A DNA stretch of 64,000 nt from Prorocentrum cordatum (taxonomy: Eukaryota > Sar > Dinophyceae > Prorocentrales > Prorocentraceae), in the NCBI GenBank assembly GCA_963575745.1, contig CAUYUJ010017828.1, forward strand, positions 65,001 through 129,000, given 5' to 3'. The position numbers and the translations under genes are program-made. How positions within the stretch are numbered: the first letter of the stretch is position 1; each line of letters opens with the position of its first letter. Positions 6,937 to 15,939 of the stretch are shown here, piece after piece. The notes under the pieces are model-generated. The model saw only the letters and a program-made list of their open reading frames with translations, made no database searches and was not told the DNA's origin.

Positions 6937-9566
6937 GAACCAAAACGGCGACGCGAAGGAACGTACGTGCTGATGTCGGTCTCATGCGTGCTGCTGCCGT
7001 GCTTGCCTATCTTGCTGATGTCGTGCTTGTCGGTGAAGCACTGCTTGCTGATGTCGTGCTTGCTGATGTCGTGCTTGCTGATGTCGTGCTTGTCGTGCTT
7101 GCTGATGTCGTGCTTGCCAATCTTGCTGATGTTGGGCATGTCGGTAATGTCGTGCTTACCTGTGCTGATGATGCTGTACTCGTGCTTGCTATTGATGTCG
7201 TGCTTTGTGGGGTCGTGCTTGTCAAGAATGATGTCTGTAGGCTTTGTTGGAGATCCCCTTCCCCTCGAGGGCCCGTCGGCCACATTGAACTCTGTGGGCG
7301 CCCACCTCACGCACAGGTAAGACCCAGAAGCCAAGGACAGGGCGGAGATGCGCTGCATGACCCGAAGCATTGCGTGTGAGTGAGCTCGCATGCGGGACGA
7401 GGCGGCGACAGCCGTCAGAGAATCTCCTAGCACCAAGATCTTCTTGCCATGATTGTTTGCATTCCGAAGGGCGTGGCGAAGGTGGTAATGAACCGCTCTG
7501 GCTTCAAGGATGGGCATCGGTTCTGAACGGTCCCACTTCCTCCTCCCCGTGACAGTCCAAGCCGAGCGCTCGAGGAGACGTTTTGGGACCTCGGGGAACT
7601 CGGCTAGGTCGCGCTCCAAAGGCGGGCCGACGGGCTCGGCTGGCAGGGCGTCAGCAGCCGACGCGAAGGCCACGAGCCCAGGGCCGCCGGCGGCGGGGTC
7701 ACCCACCTCAGCAGCGATGGCCTGGCCCAGCGCCCGCTGGCTGGCTGCCAGAGCGCGGCGCCGCGGCGGGGGCCTCTCCGCCCGCCCGAAGCGCCACCGC
7801 TCGCAGTAGCGCCCGACGGACTTGACTGCCTCGGGGGCCCAGGTGGACTGACAGGCGCCCAGGCCCCACGGCGACGCGTCGACCGCGCCCACGTCAATCG
7901 ACCAGCCCGCCTTCAGGTCCCGCCAGAGGAGGGGCGCCAGCCCACCCCACACCGCGAGCTCGGTGCGGACGCCGCCCGGGAGCGGGGCCTCCACGTGGTA
8001 CGAGGTCTGCACGAACCTGAAGCAGGCCTCGAAGAGCGCGAGGCCCTCGCGCCGCACGAGCGGGATGAAGATGAGATGGCCCAGGATGCGCTCGATATCC
8101 GCCCCGCAGCAGCGGCCTCGCCTGAGAAGGCACCTGACAGCGAGCCGCGCACGCCACAGGCGACTCCCCGAGGCGGACAGCCTCCCCGAGGCGGCGATGT
8201 CCCAGCCCAGGACGTTGAAGGTGCCCTCGTGCTCCCCAGCGTGATCCTCGAGCGTGACCACCAGGCCGCGACGCTCCAGCTCGGCCGCCACTCGCGCCAC
8301 CGCCGCGCGGACGGCGCCACGATCGTAGCCGAAGCTGACGAAGTTGTCCACGTACTGGAGGTGCCCGAACTCGCCGAGGCCGGGCGCGGGGCGCCAATCG
8401 TGCAGCCGCTGCGACTCAGGGCAGCCCGACTGCTCCGCGATGCGCTCCATGATGGACTGGCACCACCACAGCGCCCACGACCAGCCCATCGGCACCACCT
8501 TCAGCCTAGGGAAGAGCTTGGCCGTTGGCGCGACCTGGCGTCCCCCGAGGCTGGAGACGCCGACGGAGCCCGCCAAGACGGGCCGCATCACGAAGTACCT
8601 CCTGAGCTCGATGGGCAGCTCGAGGTGGTAGAACGCGTCCTTCAGGTCGACGCCCTCCACGTTCAGGATGCCCTCGGGGTCGTCCAGCTCGAGGGCGGCG
8701 AACGAGTCCCCCGTGGGCAGGGCGACAGGCGCGGGGTCGGCGAACACGACGTTGCTGCGCCTGCAGTCGATCACCATCCTGAGGCGGCCCCCCTTTTTCT
8801 TGACAAAGAACGCGTCGACCCTCGCGCCGTCGTCCAGCGAGAAGTCGATCAAATTACGAGCATGCAGATCACGAACGAAACCCTCCCAGTCTCGCGCGCA
8901 CCTCAGCCGAGGATCAGAGTAGGGCGTCTTGACAGAGCATGCGTCCAGTCGAGCGGCCGCCACGTCAGCCGGCAGCAGACTCTGCTGAACAAAAAGCTCG
9001 ACCTTGGATATCCCGCCATCGCCCCACACGTCCGAGGGCGGCACTGGAGGCACCTTCCCGTCCGGCAAGGAGACGAGCGCGGGGTCATAGCTTCCGAGGG
9101 GCGACTCCTCGACGCTGTAGCCGCCCCCGGCCACGCGAAGCTGCCGTAGCGCTTCTGCGGGAGACAGATCTCGCGGAGGTGCACCAAGTTCCTCCACAGA
9201 GCTGCTGATGTGCGCCAGGCACCGGCGCTGGGCCAGCGACAGGGCGCCTGCTGTAAAACTACGGTCCCGCCCGACATGAGTAGACGAGTCGTTCAACCAA
9301 TTCAATGCATCCACGGCCCGGGTCACATCCCTCTCAAAACTGCTTCGCCGAAGGTGTCGTTGCTGAACGACGCGGCTGAGTCCTCGAAAAGCCTCTCCCC
9401 GCTGACGTTGAAGGTCATAAGGGTAAGGTAGAGGAAAAACATCTCGAGGCACGCGACGACCCGGGGTGGCGGCGCTTGGGCCCGGCGTGCGGCTCGGACC
9501 ACTGCAGGATGGAGTTCGGCCAACTGGGTCCCTGCTGCTCCCAGTGGCCGTGCCTTGCCTACCCAT
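6702..9566 (-). CDS. Reverse transcriptase-RNase H polyprotein
   Basis: 954 aa, intact. RT palm motifs: RLRMVIDCRRSN at 261-272; VDLKDAFYHL at 306-315 with the first catalytic Asp at 307 (Asp310 follows); VVPMGWSWALWW at 357-368; LQYVDNFVSF at 403-412, where the usual YxDD is YVDN. RNase H follows: Asp563 in AVDASPWG, Glu688 in PILEARAV, Asp715 in LVLGDSLTA and Asp764 in NVADGPSRG. Thus copying and template removal are in one protein, with no aspartic protease or DDE integrase. Residues about 775-870 are a KHDIS-type repeat, and the tail after it has no known domain. The start overlaps the Gag stop. The recombinase follows in a different frame. The order RT-RNase H-recombinase is that of DIRS elements. 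Confidence 0.9.
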   Translation of the reverse strand: MGRQGTATGSSRDPVGRTPSCSGPSRTPGPSAATPGRRVPRDVFPLPYPYDLQRQRGEAFRGLSRVVQQRHLRRSSFERDVTRAVDALNWLNDSSTHVGRDRSFTAGALSLAQRRCLAHISSSVEELGAPPRDLSPAEALRQLRVAGGGYSVEESPLGSYDPALVSLPDGKVPPVPPSDVWGDGGISKVELFVQQSLLPADVAAARLDACSVKTPYSDPRLRCARDWEGFVRDLHARNLIDFSLDDGARVDAFFVKKKGGRLRMVIDCRRSNVVFADPAPVALPTGDSFAALELDDPEGILNVEGVDLKDAFYHLELPIELRRYFVMRPVLAGSVGVSSLGGRQVAPTAKLFPRLKVVPMGWSWALWWCQSIMERIAEQSGCPESQRLHDWRPAPGLGEFGHLQYVDNFVSFGYDRGAVRAAVARVAAELERRGLVVTLEDHAGEHEGTFNVLGWDIAASGRLSASGSRLWRARLAVRCLLRRGRCCGADIERILGHLIFIPLVRREGLALFEACFRFVQTSYHVEAPLPGGVRTELAVWGGLAPLLWRDLKAGWSIDVGAVDASPWGLGACQSTWAPEAVKSVGRYCERWRFGRAERPPPRRRALAASQRALGQAIAAEVGDPAAGGPGLVAFASAADALPAEPVGPPLERDLAEFPEVPKRLLERSAWTVTGRRKWDRSEPMPILEARAVHYHLRHALRNANNHGKKILVLGDSLTAVAASSRMRAHSHAMLRVMQRISALSLASGSYLCVRWAPTEFNVADGPSRGRGSPTKPTDIILDKHDPTKHDINSKHEYSIISTGKHDITDMPNISKIGKHDISKHDKHDISKHDISKHDISKQCFTDKHDISKIGKHGSSTHETDISTYVPSRRRFGSCCPASSPSPCESAPPLPGQRECDRHAGAGSPPESVAAEPAFVDLGSLATGPPRSGRAAALLARPRLPRGPRRALCRA
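6959..7244 (-). repeat. In-frame 15-bp minisatellite inside the RT-RNase H ORF
   Basis: On the plus strand, units of GCTTGCTGATGTCGT recur, with shortened and variant units. On the coding strand they translate to KHDIS repeats at residues about 783-857. The array keeps the frame open between the RNase H and the recombinase and is probably a disordered linker that has expanded by slippage. Confidence 0.85.
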
Positions 9567-10809
9567 GTTTGCGCCTGGACTCGCGCTCCTCGCGTGCCAG
9601 GCGCAGGTTCTTGTTCAGCTTCCCCTCCCGCTCGAGTTCAGCCCGAACGTGCTCGATGAGGTCCGGGCAGATCATGATGGCGGTGTGGGCGCGGGTAACG
9701 CCCGAGAACGCGGCCTGCTCCTCCAACGACAGGTTGCCGCCAATCCCCTTGCTCTCCTGATCCTTCGCCTTGTCCCAGTGGGCGAACTCGATCGTCTGCA
9801 TCCTCCTGAACTTCGTCTCCACCGAAACCAAGTTCGAGCCATCCAGCATGTCGATGCAGAGGGCCTGCTTGAGCTGCAAGCTGAGCTGGTAGTGCTCCTG
9901 CACCCCCCAGTCCGAGGCCGCCAGCTTGCAGATCGAGCGGAAGTGCTCGTGGTGGCCCTCGATCCCGAGGCCCTCGTTCAAGATGTAGTCCATACACCAG
10001 TCGGCGGTGCGGGGGCCAGGAAGCCCCCAGTCGGAGGCGTCGAACTCCTCCCGATTGGTGAGCTCGACCATCGCCGACCAGGTGAGCTCCCTCTTCCCCC
10101 GCTTGTTGCGAGTCACCGGCAGGGTCCTCGCGTCGGCACCCACGGCACGCTGCAGGAACCCCGGCAGAGCCGCCGAGGTGACGAACTCCACGAGGAGGGC
10201 CTCGCCCGACGGGAGCAGGTGCAGGTCCCGATCCCCGACGCGGGAGGGCGTCGGCACGTGCTCCACGATCTCGTCGCCCACCCTGAAGTCGCCAACACAC
10301 ACGGCCACACGCCACACGCCGTCGTTCACGTCGGCCACCCCGCCAGCCCGAGGCGCAGCCCCAGCGGCAGCGGCGCGGCCACGCAGCAGCCCTACGGCGG
10401 GGCCAGGCGGCGGCGCCGCCGGGCCCGCAGCGGCGGCCCCGCCAGGGGGGACGAGCACCTTCAGCCCGCGCAGCACCTGCAAGTCCCCGATGAGCTCGGC
10501 CCGGCGCCTGCACTCCTGACCCGCCACCTCCTCGGCCTCGACCACCAGCTGGCGGACCTCGGCCTGAGTGGGCTCCTGCCTGAAGCCGTAGATGTCGGCC
10601 CGCCGCAGGCCGACGGGGGGCGTGGCGTACGTGCCGAACCTCGTCGCCTGGATGTCCGGGTTGTCCTGGATCTGGATGATGTACATGTCCCCATCGGCCG
10701 TGTAGATGACGTGATCGCTCCGACTCAGCGCGATCCTGCCTAGATTAAGGTGCTGGTGCCACTTGTTCTCGCCTGCGTACCAAACGTATACCCACTGGGT
10801 GGTCGCCAT
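9559..10809 (-). CDS. Gag-like protein of the retrotransposon
   Basis: 416 aa. It lies between ORF1 and the polymerase ORF, as gag does. No CCHC zinc knuckle is visible. Residues 1-75 are rich in Trp/Tyr (WVYVWYAGENKW). Residues 95-165 are an Ala/Pro/Gly linker. The C-terminal half is helical and charged, with a block (GPRTADWCMDYILNEG, then SDWGVQEHYQL) that I recognise as recurring in dinoflagellate retroelement ORFs. The last 30 residues are strongly basic/acidic (EREGKLNKNLRLAREERESR). The stop overlaps the start of the RT ORF by 8 bases (ATGGGTAG), so the RT could be made by reinitiation or frameshift. Assignment as Gag rests on position and this family resemblance. Confidence 0.7.
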   Translation of the reverse strand: MATTQWVYVWYAGENKWHQHLNLGRIALSRSDHVIYTADGDMYIIQIQDNPDIQATRFGTYATPPVGLRRADIYGFRQEPTQAEVRQLVVEAEEVAGQECRRRAELIGDLQVLRGLKVLVPPGGAAAAGPAAPPPGPAVGLLRGRAAAAGAAPRAGGVADVNDGVWRVAVCVGDFRVGDEIVEHVPTPSRVGDRDLHLLPSGEALLVEFVTSAALPGFLQRAVGADARTLPVTRNKRGKRELTWSAMVELTNREEFDASDWGLPGPRTADWCMDYILNEGLGIEGHHEHFRSICKLAASDWGVQEHYQLSLQLKQALCIDMLDGSNLVSVETKFRRMQTIEFAHWDKAKDQESKGIGGNLSLEEQAAFSGVTRAHTAIMICPDLIEHVRAELEREGKLNKNLRLAREERESRRKHG

Positions 10810-11212
10810 CCTGGCCGCCTCCCGCAGTCAACGCACGGACAGGCGCAGCACGTGATGTCGTCGATGTCAAGCGACGGCAGCTCCCCAGCCCGCTCGTGAC
10901 CAGCGCCCCCACGAGCACCCCCACGAGGAACAGAGAGAAGCTGAGCGTCCAGCAGCGGCACACCTGCTCCCCCGGGCAGGTCGGCGGCGCGGGGCAGGCC
11001 CCGCACGTCGGCCCCGGCGGCGGCGCCTGGGCCCACTGCGGCCCGCCCAGGACGCTGGGCAGGGCCGGGCAAGGTGGGATACTCGGGCACACAAGGCTCA
11101 CGTTGCAGCTCGCCGGGGCAGGGAGCGAGGGGCAAGGCGGGCAGCGCGACAGGTAGCTGACCACCCCAGCGCCGGCCACCTCCACGACGCGCCCCAGCCA
11201 CGACGGAACCAT
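10745..11212 (-). CDS. ORF1: Cys-rich protein with one membrane segment
   Basis: 155 aa, starting 20 bp after repeat A1 and overlapping the Gag-like ORF by 65 bp. Residues 24-86 are Cys/Pro-rich with about ten cysteines (CPPC, CGAC, CRC patterns). Residues about 88-108 form one hydrophobic segment (TLSFSLFLVGVLVGALVTSG), followed by Cys-Arg-Arg. The function is unknown. The position suggests a small membrane-anchored accessory protein of the retroelement. The C-terminal part is also open in another frame, where 10,885-10,745 reads more like protein (DIDDITCCACPCVDC), so a frame change near 10,880 is possible. The ATG at 11,212 is the first in this frame after A1. Confidence 0.5.
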   Translation of the reverse strand: MVPSWLGRVVEVAGAGVVSYLSRCPPCPSLPAPASCNVSLVCPSIPPCPALPSVLGGPQWAQAPPPGPTCGACPAPPTCPGEQVCRCWTLSFSLFLVGVLVGALVTSGLGSCRRLTSTTSRAAPVRALTAGGGQDGDHPVGIRLVRRREQVAPAP

Positions 11213-11232
11213 CCGGCCACGCGGTCGGCCCT

Positions 11233-11294
11233 TGCGCCTTGAGCCCCCGAATGGCGGCGGATTGCGCAGATGAAAACCGTGCAAGCACAAATAT
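11233..11294 (-). repeat. Split direct repeat A1 (5' terminus of the retrotransposon)
   Basis: 62 bp identical to 4,670-4,731 (A2). On the plus strand it runs from TGCGCCTTGAGCCCCCGAAT to GTGCAAGCACAAATAT. It sits 20 bp upstream of the first ATG of the element, so it probably holds the promoter or leader. Sequence identity ends sharply at 11,294/11,295, where the GAT repeat begins. Confidence 0.9.
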
Positions 11295-11574
11295 GATGAT
11301 GATGATGAGGAGGAGGAGGAGGAGGAGCACGAGGAGGATGAGGAGGGGGAGGAAGAGCACGAGGAGGAGGAAGCCATTGCGCGCTCGCCCACGGCGGGGC
11401 TGGCCAACGGCGGCGGGCTCGCGCGCGCCGCGATCGCGAGAGGAGGCCTTGCAGTCCTCTCCTCTCGCGGCGGACGGCCGCGACTGGCTGCGGCCCGGCG
11501 CTGGAGCCACGCCTCGGGAAGGCGAATGCGCCTGGCACAGGCGTGCGCGTAAAAACCGCACAGCTGCGAGATTC
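11295..11574. repeat. GAT and AGG tracts at the retrotransposon flank, then non-genic DNA
   Basis: GATGATGATGAT followed by an AGG/GAGGAC tract to about 11,376. The GAT repeat on both sides of the element suggests the target was one GAT microsatellite. From 11,377 to 11,574 I see no gene. Confidence 0.7.
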
Positions 11575-11681
11575 TCAGTGAGAGTGGCCTCTGCGGCCAA
11601 GTTGCTGGAGGCCCATCATTCTGCACAGAGAGCAATGGGTTCGAGGCAGCAATATCAGGCAGCACACGCACCTCGTCGGAG

Positions 11682-11717
<36 letters not shown>

Positions 11718-12953
11718 TGACAAGCCATGGAGACCATGGTGCGACAAGCAGCAGGCATGGCGGTATCGTGAACGTAGTCAGTCTCGAGATGGCGATAGAG
11801 AGTACTTCAATCAGCAGCAAGTGCAGATCAATGATATACCCATCGCATCAATGGATGAGGCAACATGGAAACTGTTTAGTGGCCGCCAGAGGGAGCTGGA
11901 TCAGTAAAAGAGTACAAGGCAAAGCTGCACAATAGGATGAGTAAGCTGGTGAAGGTTACTCTTGCAGCAAACGAAGCGGGACAAGGCAGCTTGCAGCACC
12001 AGGTCGAGATGGGAGTGGTTAAAATTGCATTGTTGGCCACATCGACGGACTCGAAACAAACGCAGATATTTGAGTCGGGTATCGAGAAACTTGACGGGCA
12101 AAAAAAGAAAACGCATCAAGAACGGAAGAAATGGGAAATTACCGAAGAAACATTGAAGCAACAAACGGAAGTTGGAGGAGCTGCTATAGGAGATCCAGGC
12201 TAAAGAAATGGAGGAGGATGGAGACGAGGCCGAAGCTGAGGATGTGAATGTGAGATATGGGCGTCAAAGAGGAGTACCAGGACCGCCACCACCTCCTCCC
12301 CCAAGGCTACCAGTTGCACAGGCAAGTAATACGACAACGCAGACGAGAAGTATGATGGTGCTGCAGCTGGAGAAGACGAATCAAGCTCTGGCAAATCAGA
12401 ATGCGAGGTTGGACAACCATGAACAATCTATCAAGGCGAACGTGCAACCGAGAGACAATGATATAAGCATGCAGCAGGAGCACATACGCCGGCAACGAGA
12501 CCAGTATGAACAAGGGTGCAGACAGGCGCAATTCAGGATCCATAGTGCACAGAAACAGCTGCAGAGACACGAACAGTACTGTACTTGCAGCAGCAGGCGC
12601 AACTTCCTCTTCAGCAGGCACAGCAACATAAGATGAAATTTCAGCAAGTATGGCAGGGCGAGCAGCAGCAGGTCATGAAAGATGAGGCGCCAACAATTGA
12701 GCTCAACAACTGGATGTTGGAGCAGGAGAATCAAGCGAACGAGGAGCAAGCAACGGACCAGTGTGCAGAAGAATATGTACGGAGAGGGCGACAACAGAAG
12801 GAGGAGGAGGAGGAGGAGGAGGCAATTGTGGAGGCCATTCGAAGGACCAAACTGTTAACTTCCCCTCCGTTACCAGTGGGCACGCCGCCTCCTCTTCCGA
12901 AATTCGCTGGCCCAACGGGCCAAAGGCGTGCTAAGATCTCCGGTAACTGCTAA
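11575..12953 (+). pseudogene. Q-rich, coiled-coil ORF1-like region, frame-broken
   Basis: Four consecutive plus-strand open pieces in different frames: 11,575-11,907 (with a CAG run at about 11,685-11,714 giving poly-Q), 11,937-12,203, 12,208-12,636 and 12,585-12,953. They share an A-rich, Gln/Glu/Arg-rich composition, heptad-like stretches (LEKTNQALANQNARLDNHEQ) and little else. No known domain is seen. The region lies on the same strand as, and upstream of, the endonuclease and RT remnants at 15.9-17.9 kb, so a decayed nucleic-acid-binding ORF1 of a LINE is the simplest reading; a host Q-rich gene remains possible. Confidence 0.35.
11685..11714 (+). repeat. CAG trinucleotide run (poly-Q)
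   Basis: About ten consecutive CAG units inside the Q-rich open frame. Confidence 0.9.
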
Positions 12954-13044
12954 ACAATACTTCTAGTTCGCGCGCGCGGGGCGGCCCCTGGGGGTCCCCC
13001 GGCGAAAAGTACCCCGACCGCCGCCCGACCACTGCTACTCAGAG

Positions 13045-13712
13045 ATGGTTTTCCTCCTGGGTGTGGCTTCTCAGGCCCCCCAGAGCGCGCCAAGAGTGCC
13101 CCAAGAGGCCCCCAAGACTGCCCAAAGGGCCCCCGAGACGCCTAAAGAGCGCTCCAAGACGCCGATGATGACCTCAAGACGGCCCAAGAGGCCTCCAAGT
13201 GGCCTCCAAGACGGCCTCACAAGAGGGTGGCCTCCAAGAGGCCTCACAAGAGGGCCCTGAGAGGCCCAAATCAGACATTTTACGATGGTTTTGAAAGAAT
13301 TTGGGCCTTGTCCCCTTTTCGGCCATCCGATGCTCCAAGACGGCCCAGGAGGCCCCCAAGAGCACCCCAAGACGGGCCAAGAGGCTTCCACGAGGGCCCC
13401 AAGAGGGCCCAAGAGGGCCCCGAGACGACCCAAGAGGCGCCCAAGACGGCCCAAGACGGCCCCAAGACGGCCCCAAGAGGGGCCCAAGAGGGGGACCACG
13501 AACCAAAACCTCGAGCCTTCCGCCCCAAGAGGGCCCCAGGAGGCCCCGAGAGGCCCCAAAGAGGCCCCAAGGTGCCGCCAAGAGGCCCCCAAGAGGTCCC
13601 AGGAGGCCCCCAGGAGGCCCCCCAGAAGACTTCAAAAATACCTCCCGGGCGCCCTCGAACGGCTTCTGAAAAGACCCCAAGAGGCCTCCCAGAGAAGCAT
13701 CTTGACGACGAC
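13045..13712. repeat. Degenerate CCCAAGAGGCC minisatellite (family R3)
   Basis: Runs of about 10-12-bp units of the type CCCAAGAGGCC, CCCAAGACGGCC and AGGCCCCCAAGAG. The same family recurs at 47,960-48,430, 49,725-49,765, 50,800-51,050 and 63,750-64,000 (there as CTCTTGGGGCC). All six frames are open over long distances, giving spurious Pro/Arg/Lys- or Gly/Leu/Trp-rich ORFs. Confidence 0.85.
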
Positions 13713-13749
13713 CCTGTTTGGCCCCAAGAGCAACACAAGATGCCAACGA

Positions 13750-13885
13750 GAGGCTTCCTCCTCCGCCCCTTCCTCTTCCTCCTCCTCCTCCTACTTATCT
13801 TCATCCTCCTCATCTCCTTCTCATCCTCTCCTCCTCCTCCCCTCCCCTTCCCCATCCTCATCTTCTTCCTCCTCGGCGGCGCCAC
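13750..13885. repeat. CCT/TCC polypyrimidine tract
   Basis: Pyrimidine-only runs of TCCTCC and TCATCCTCC with few interruptions; a possible triplex-forming tract. Non-coding. Confidence 0.8.
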
Positions 13886-13987
13886 AATGGCCCCGGGCCC
13901 ACGGCGAAGCAGTAGCGATCATGCAACATGGGCCGGCGGAATGAGCGAAGCGATTGAATAATATGGACATACTGATTACGACATCGA

Positions 13988-14500
13988 TTGCGCAATCAAA
14001 TTGGCAGAGGAAGAGGCGCTAAATTGAAGAGTGTTTTGAAAGCTGGTATGCAGCACGTGCCACCTTCGCCGCACGACGTGAATGAAATGGACAGGATGGA
14101 GAAGGCGGATCAGGCGATTGGGGTTGAACCATATGAAGCCTCATTAGAGAAGATGTATGAAGGACAGGGTGGTGAAGTTGGAGGTGCAAGTACAACGATA
14201 GCGGCATCGGATATGCAGACACCTACAGAGTCACCACCCGAGGGACTTAATAGTGGTACATTGGGTAATCAATATGCGACGGCTGGAAGGGGTGTATGCT
14301 TGACAAAGAGCGTGTGGAGCTCTTACGGTTTTACGGCGTCCGGGGGGGGGGGGGGTAAGGCTCAGTATGTTAAATACAAATATGTTGAAATTGGGAAGAA
14401 GGGGAAAGCTATGTCCGCATTCCTGAAACATAATGTCGTCTGCTTCAATTTCGGCTGCCCGCCCTGTGGACCCAGCATGTGCGGCACAAGCCTCTTTTAA
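13988..14500 (+). CDS. Unrecognised 170-aa ORF
   Basis: Its codon and amino-acid composition (Glu, Met, Gly, Tyr, Lys spread evenly) looks more protein-like than the surrounding repeat frames. It shares the A/G-rich style of the LINE remnants that follow on the same strand. A run of 13 G at about 14,341-14,353 encodes Gly and is a likely slippage site, so the C-terminal third, which ends in a Cys-containing FNFGCPPCGPSMC, may be out of frame. No domain is recognised. It is probably part of the decayed LINE region. Confidence 0.3.
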   Translation: MRNQIGRGRGAKLKSVLKAGMQHVPPSPHDVNEMDRMEKADQAIGVEPYEASLEKMYEGQGGEVGGASTTIAASDMQTPTESPPEGLNSGTLGNQYATAGRGVCLTKSVWSSYGFTASGGGGGKAQYVKYKYVEIGKKGKAMSAFLKHNVVCFNFGCPPCGPSMCGTSLF

Positions 14501-15136
14501 CGACGCACCACCAATACGTATCACGCCGAGCAGAACGTATGATGAGGGAGCCAGCAGCAATGGAGACTCGCGGCGTGTACCGCCAGCGAAGGTGCGAATG
14601 TGACAACTACTTTGAATGGGGCAACTACGTGCGAACCCCGTCGCAAGCTAGGCAGTCAAGGGAGGCGCCGTCAAAAAGTGGCTTGGCTTGTCTCCTCATT
14701 GAACGGTGACCATGGTGACGAAACTGGCATGCATGAACAGGCCACAGGAATTCGGGACACTTTGTCAAACTAGTTGTCTGACTAGCGGCTTTCGACAACA
14801 GAATATACCTCGAGTACAATGCTGACGTGTTCTTCGCCAGTTCCTTTTAGGCCTAGTCATGTGCAGCACCCTCGTCGTGCAGAGGATTCTAGAGAAGAGG
14901 GCGTCAAACATGTGACACGGCGTCTTTTTTTTCGGAAGAACCTCAAGAAAATCGTGGGACAACTACGGCGGGTCCACAGGAACACGCTTTCGATGAAGGT
15001 GGCGGTCCGCATCCCCTGGGCGACCTTAATTCGAGATACACTTCTGTTCCATGGGGATGGGGAGTGTGAACAGGCAAGCAGACGATGATACCTTCACACA
15101 AACGACATTATTGGGCACCACAAGATATGCCCAATC
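14501..15136. other. No gene recognised
   Basis: Short open frames only. The composition resembles the neighbouring decayed LINE, but no motif can be assigned. Confidence 0.4.
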
Positions 15137-15735
15137 TTGATTCCCGACACTTTGACGAAAGTGCAGAACCGATGGGAACATGGTATTTCACTCAGCACGG
15201 GCTGGGTGAACATTGAATTGACGGATAATGCGAATATCCCAATTGGCACGTCTGCAGTCGGTCCTACATCAGACATGATTGGATCGATATGGACCGATGG
15301 CTCGCAGCAGGAGGCTGATTCCACCCGTGACGGGTGGGCTGTGGTAGATGGCCACCAGTGGGAGAATGAGATATACTCACAAGGATTCTGGATGTCGAGA
15401 ACCTTGGGGATATCCAGCATCATTTACGATAGTGATCATATAGGCAACACAATGTCTGAGATGATGTCATTGATGTGGGCACTGCATTATGTACTTCAGG
15501 AAGCTGGGGATGGAATCAGATTCGAAGATGGAAACTCGCACGATGGACCATTACAACATATTCGAAGCTTACACCTATTATATATATATATATATATAAC
15601 ACGACCGGGATACGTGGAACGAGTTGGCGGACAATATTGCGAAGAGCAATATTACGTCAGAGCGACGGTGTCCTCACATGCAGTTACGCGGTCAGATCGT
15701 ATATTCAAACGGATTGACATGGACCTGACATAAAA
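15137..15735 (+). pseudogene. RNase H domain of a LINE, frame-shifted
   Basis: The open frame of 198 aa contains SIWTDGSQQEADSTRDGWAV (first catalytic Asp at residue 54) and NTMSEMMSLMWALHYVLQEA (Glu at 108), with a third acidic cluster near residue 131. A TATATA microsatellite at about 15,579-15,600 shifts the frame. The fourth motif (WNELADNIAKSNIT) is then read in another frame at about 15,614-15,660. This is a type I RNase H of the kind attached to non-LTR retrotransposons. It is directly upstream of an endonuclease domain on the same strand, the reverse of the usual LINE order. Confidence 0.65.
15578..15600. repeat. TA dinucleotide microsatellite
   Basis: Eleven or so TA units that interrupt the RNase H reading frame. 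Confidence 0.85.
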
Positions 15736-15939
15736 ATGATATGAATACATGAAAAGCAACCATCCACATATTGGCTATGGCGGCATGCAATATGATTATG
15801 TCACACCGGCGGTAAGTCGGAAAACATGGAAAAGTATTGAGGCGGCGAAGCAAGTGTTCTATGATGGGAGAAACACATAAATAAATCAAAGAAGCGAGGA
15901 GAGGCACGCCTTTATTTCAAGTGTGCTTCGTACAATGCT

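Larger units (their letters stand above)
4517..11294 (-). mobile_element. Tyrosine-recombinase (DIRS-order, Ngaro/PAT-like) retrotransposon with split direct repeats and a methyltransferase-like domain
   Basis: A 6.8-kb element read on the minus strand. Its order is A1 (11,294-11,233), ORF1, Gag-like ORF, RT-RNase H, tyrosine recombinase, methyltransferase-like domain, B1 (4,834-4,730), A2 (4,731-4,670) and B2 (4,621-4,517). A1 and A2 are identical over 62 bp; B1 and B2 match at about 101 of 105 positions. This A1-ORFs-B1-A2-B2 arrangement is the split-direct-repeat layout known for PAT/Ngaro-type elements, which integrate through a recombinase rather than a DDE integrase. Both flanks are GAT-rich simple repeat and no target-site duplication is seen, as expected for recombinase-mediated insertion. 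Near-identical repeats suggest a young insertion, although the methyltransferase region appears to carry two frame changes. Confidence 0.85.

Noticed and set aside
5670-6985. Upstream part of the 655-aa minus frame ending at 5,018
   Set aside because: Above about 5,670 this frame is an out-of-phase shadow of the tyrosine recombinase; only its end encodes the methyltransferase-like segment.
5845-7320. 491-aa plus-strand frame opposite the recombinase and RT
   Set aside because: Antisense to clearly coding sequence with no motif of its own; GC-rich coding DNA often leaves the complementary frame open. The same applies to 7,995-9,149 and 9,466-10,743.
13174-13961. Pro/Arg/Lys-rich and Gly/Leu/Trp-rich frames
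   Set aside because: Generated by the CCCAAGAGGCC minisatellite on both strands.
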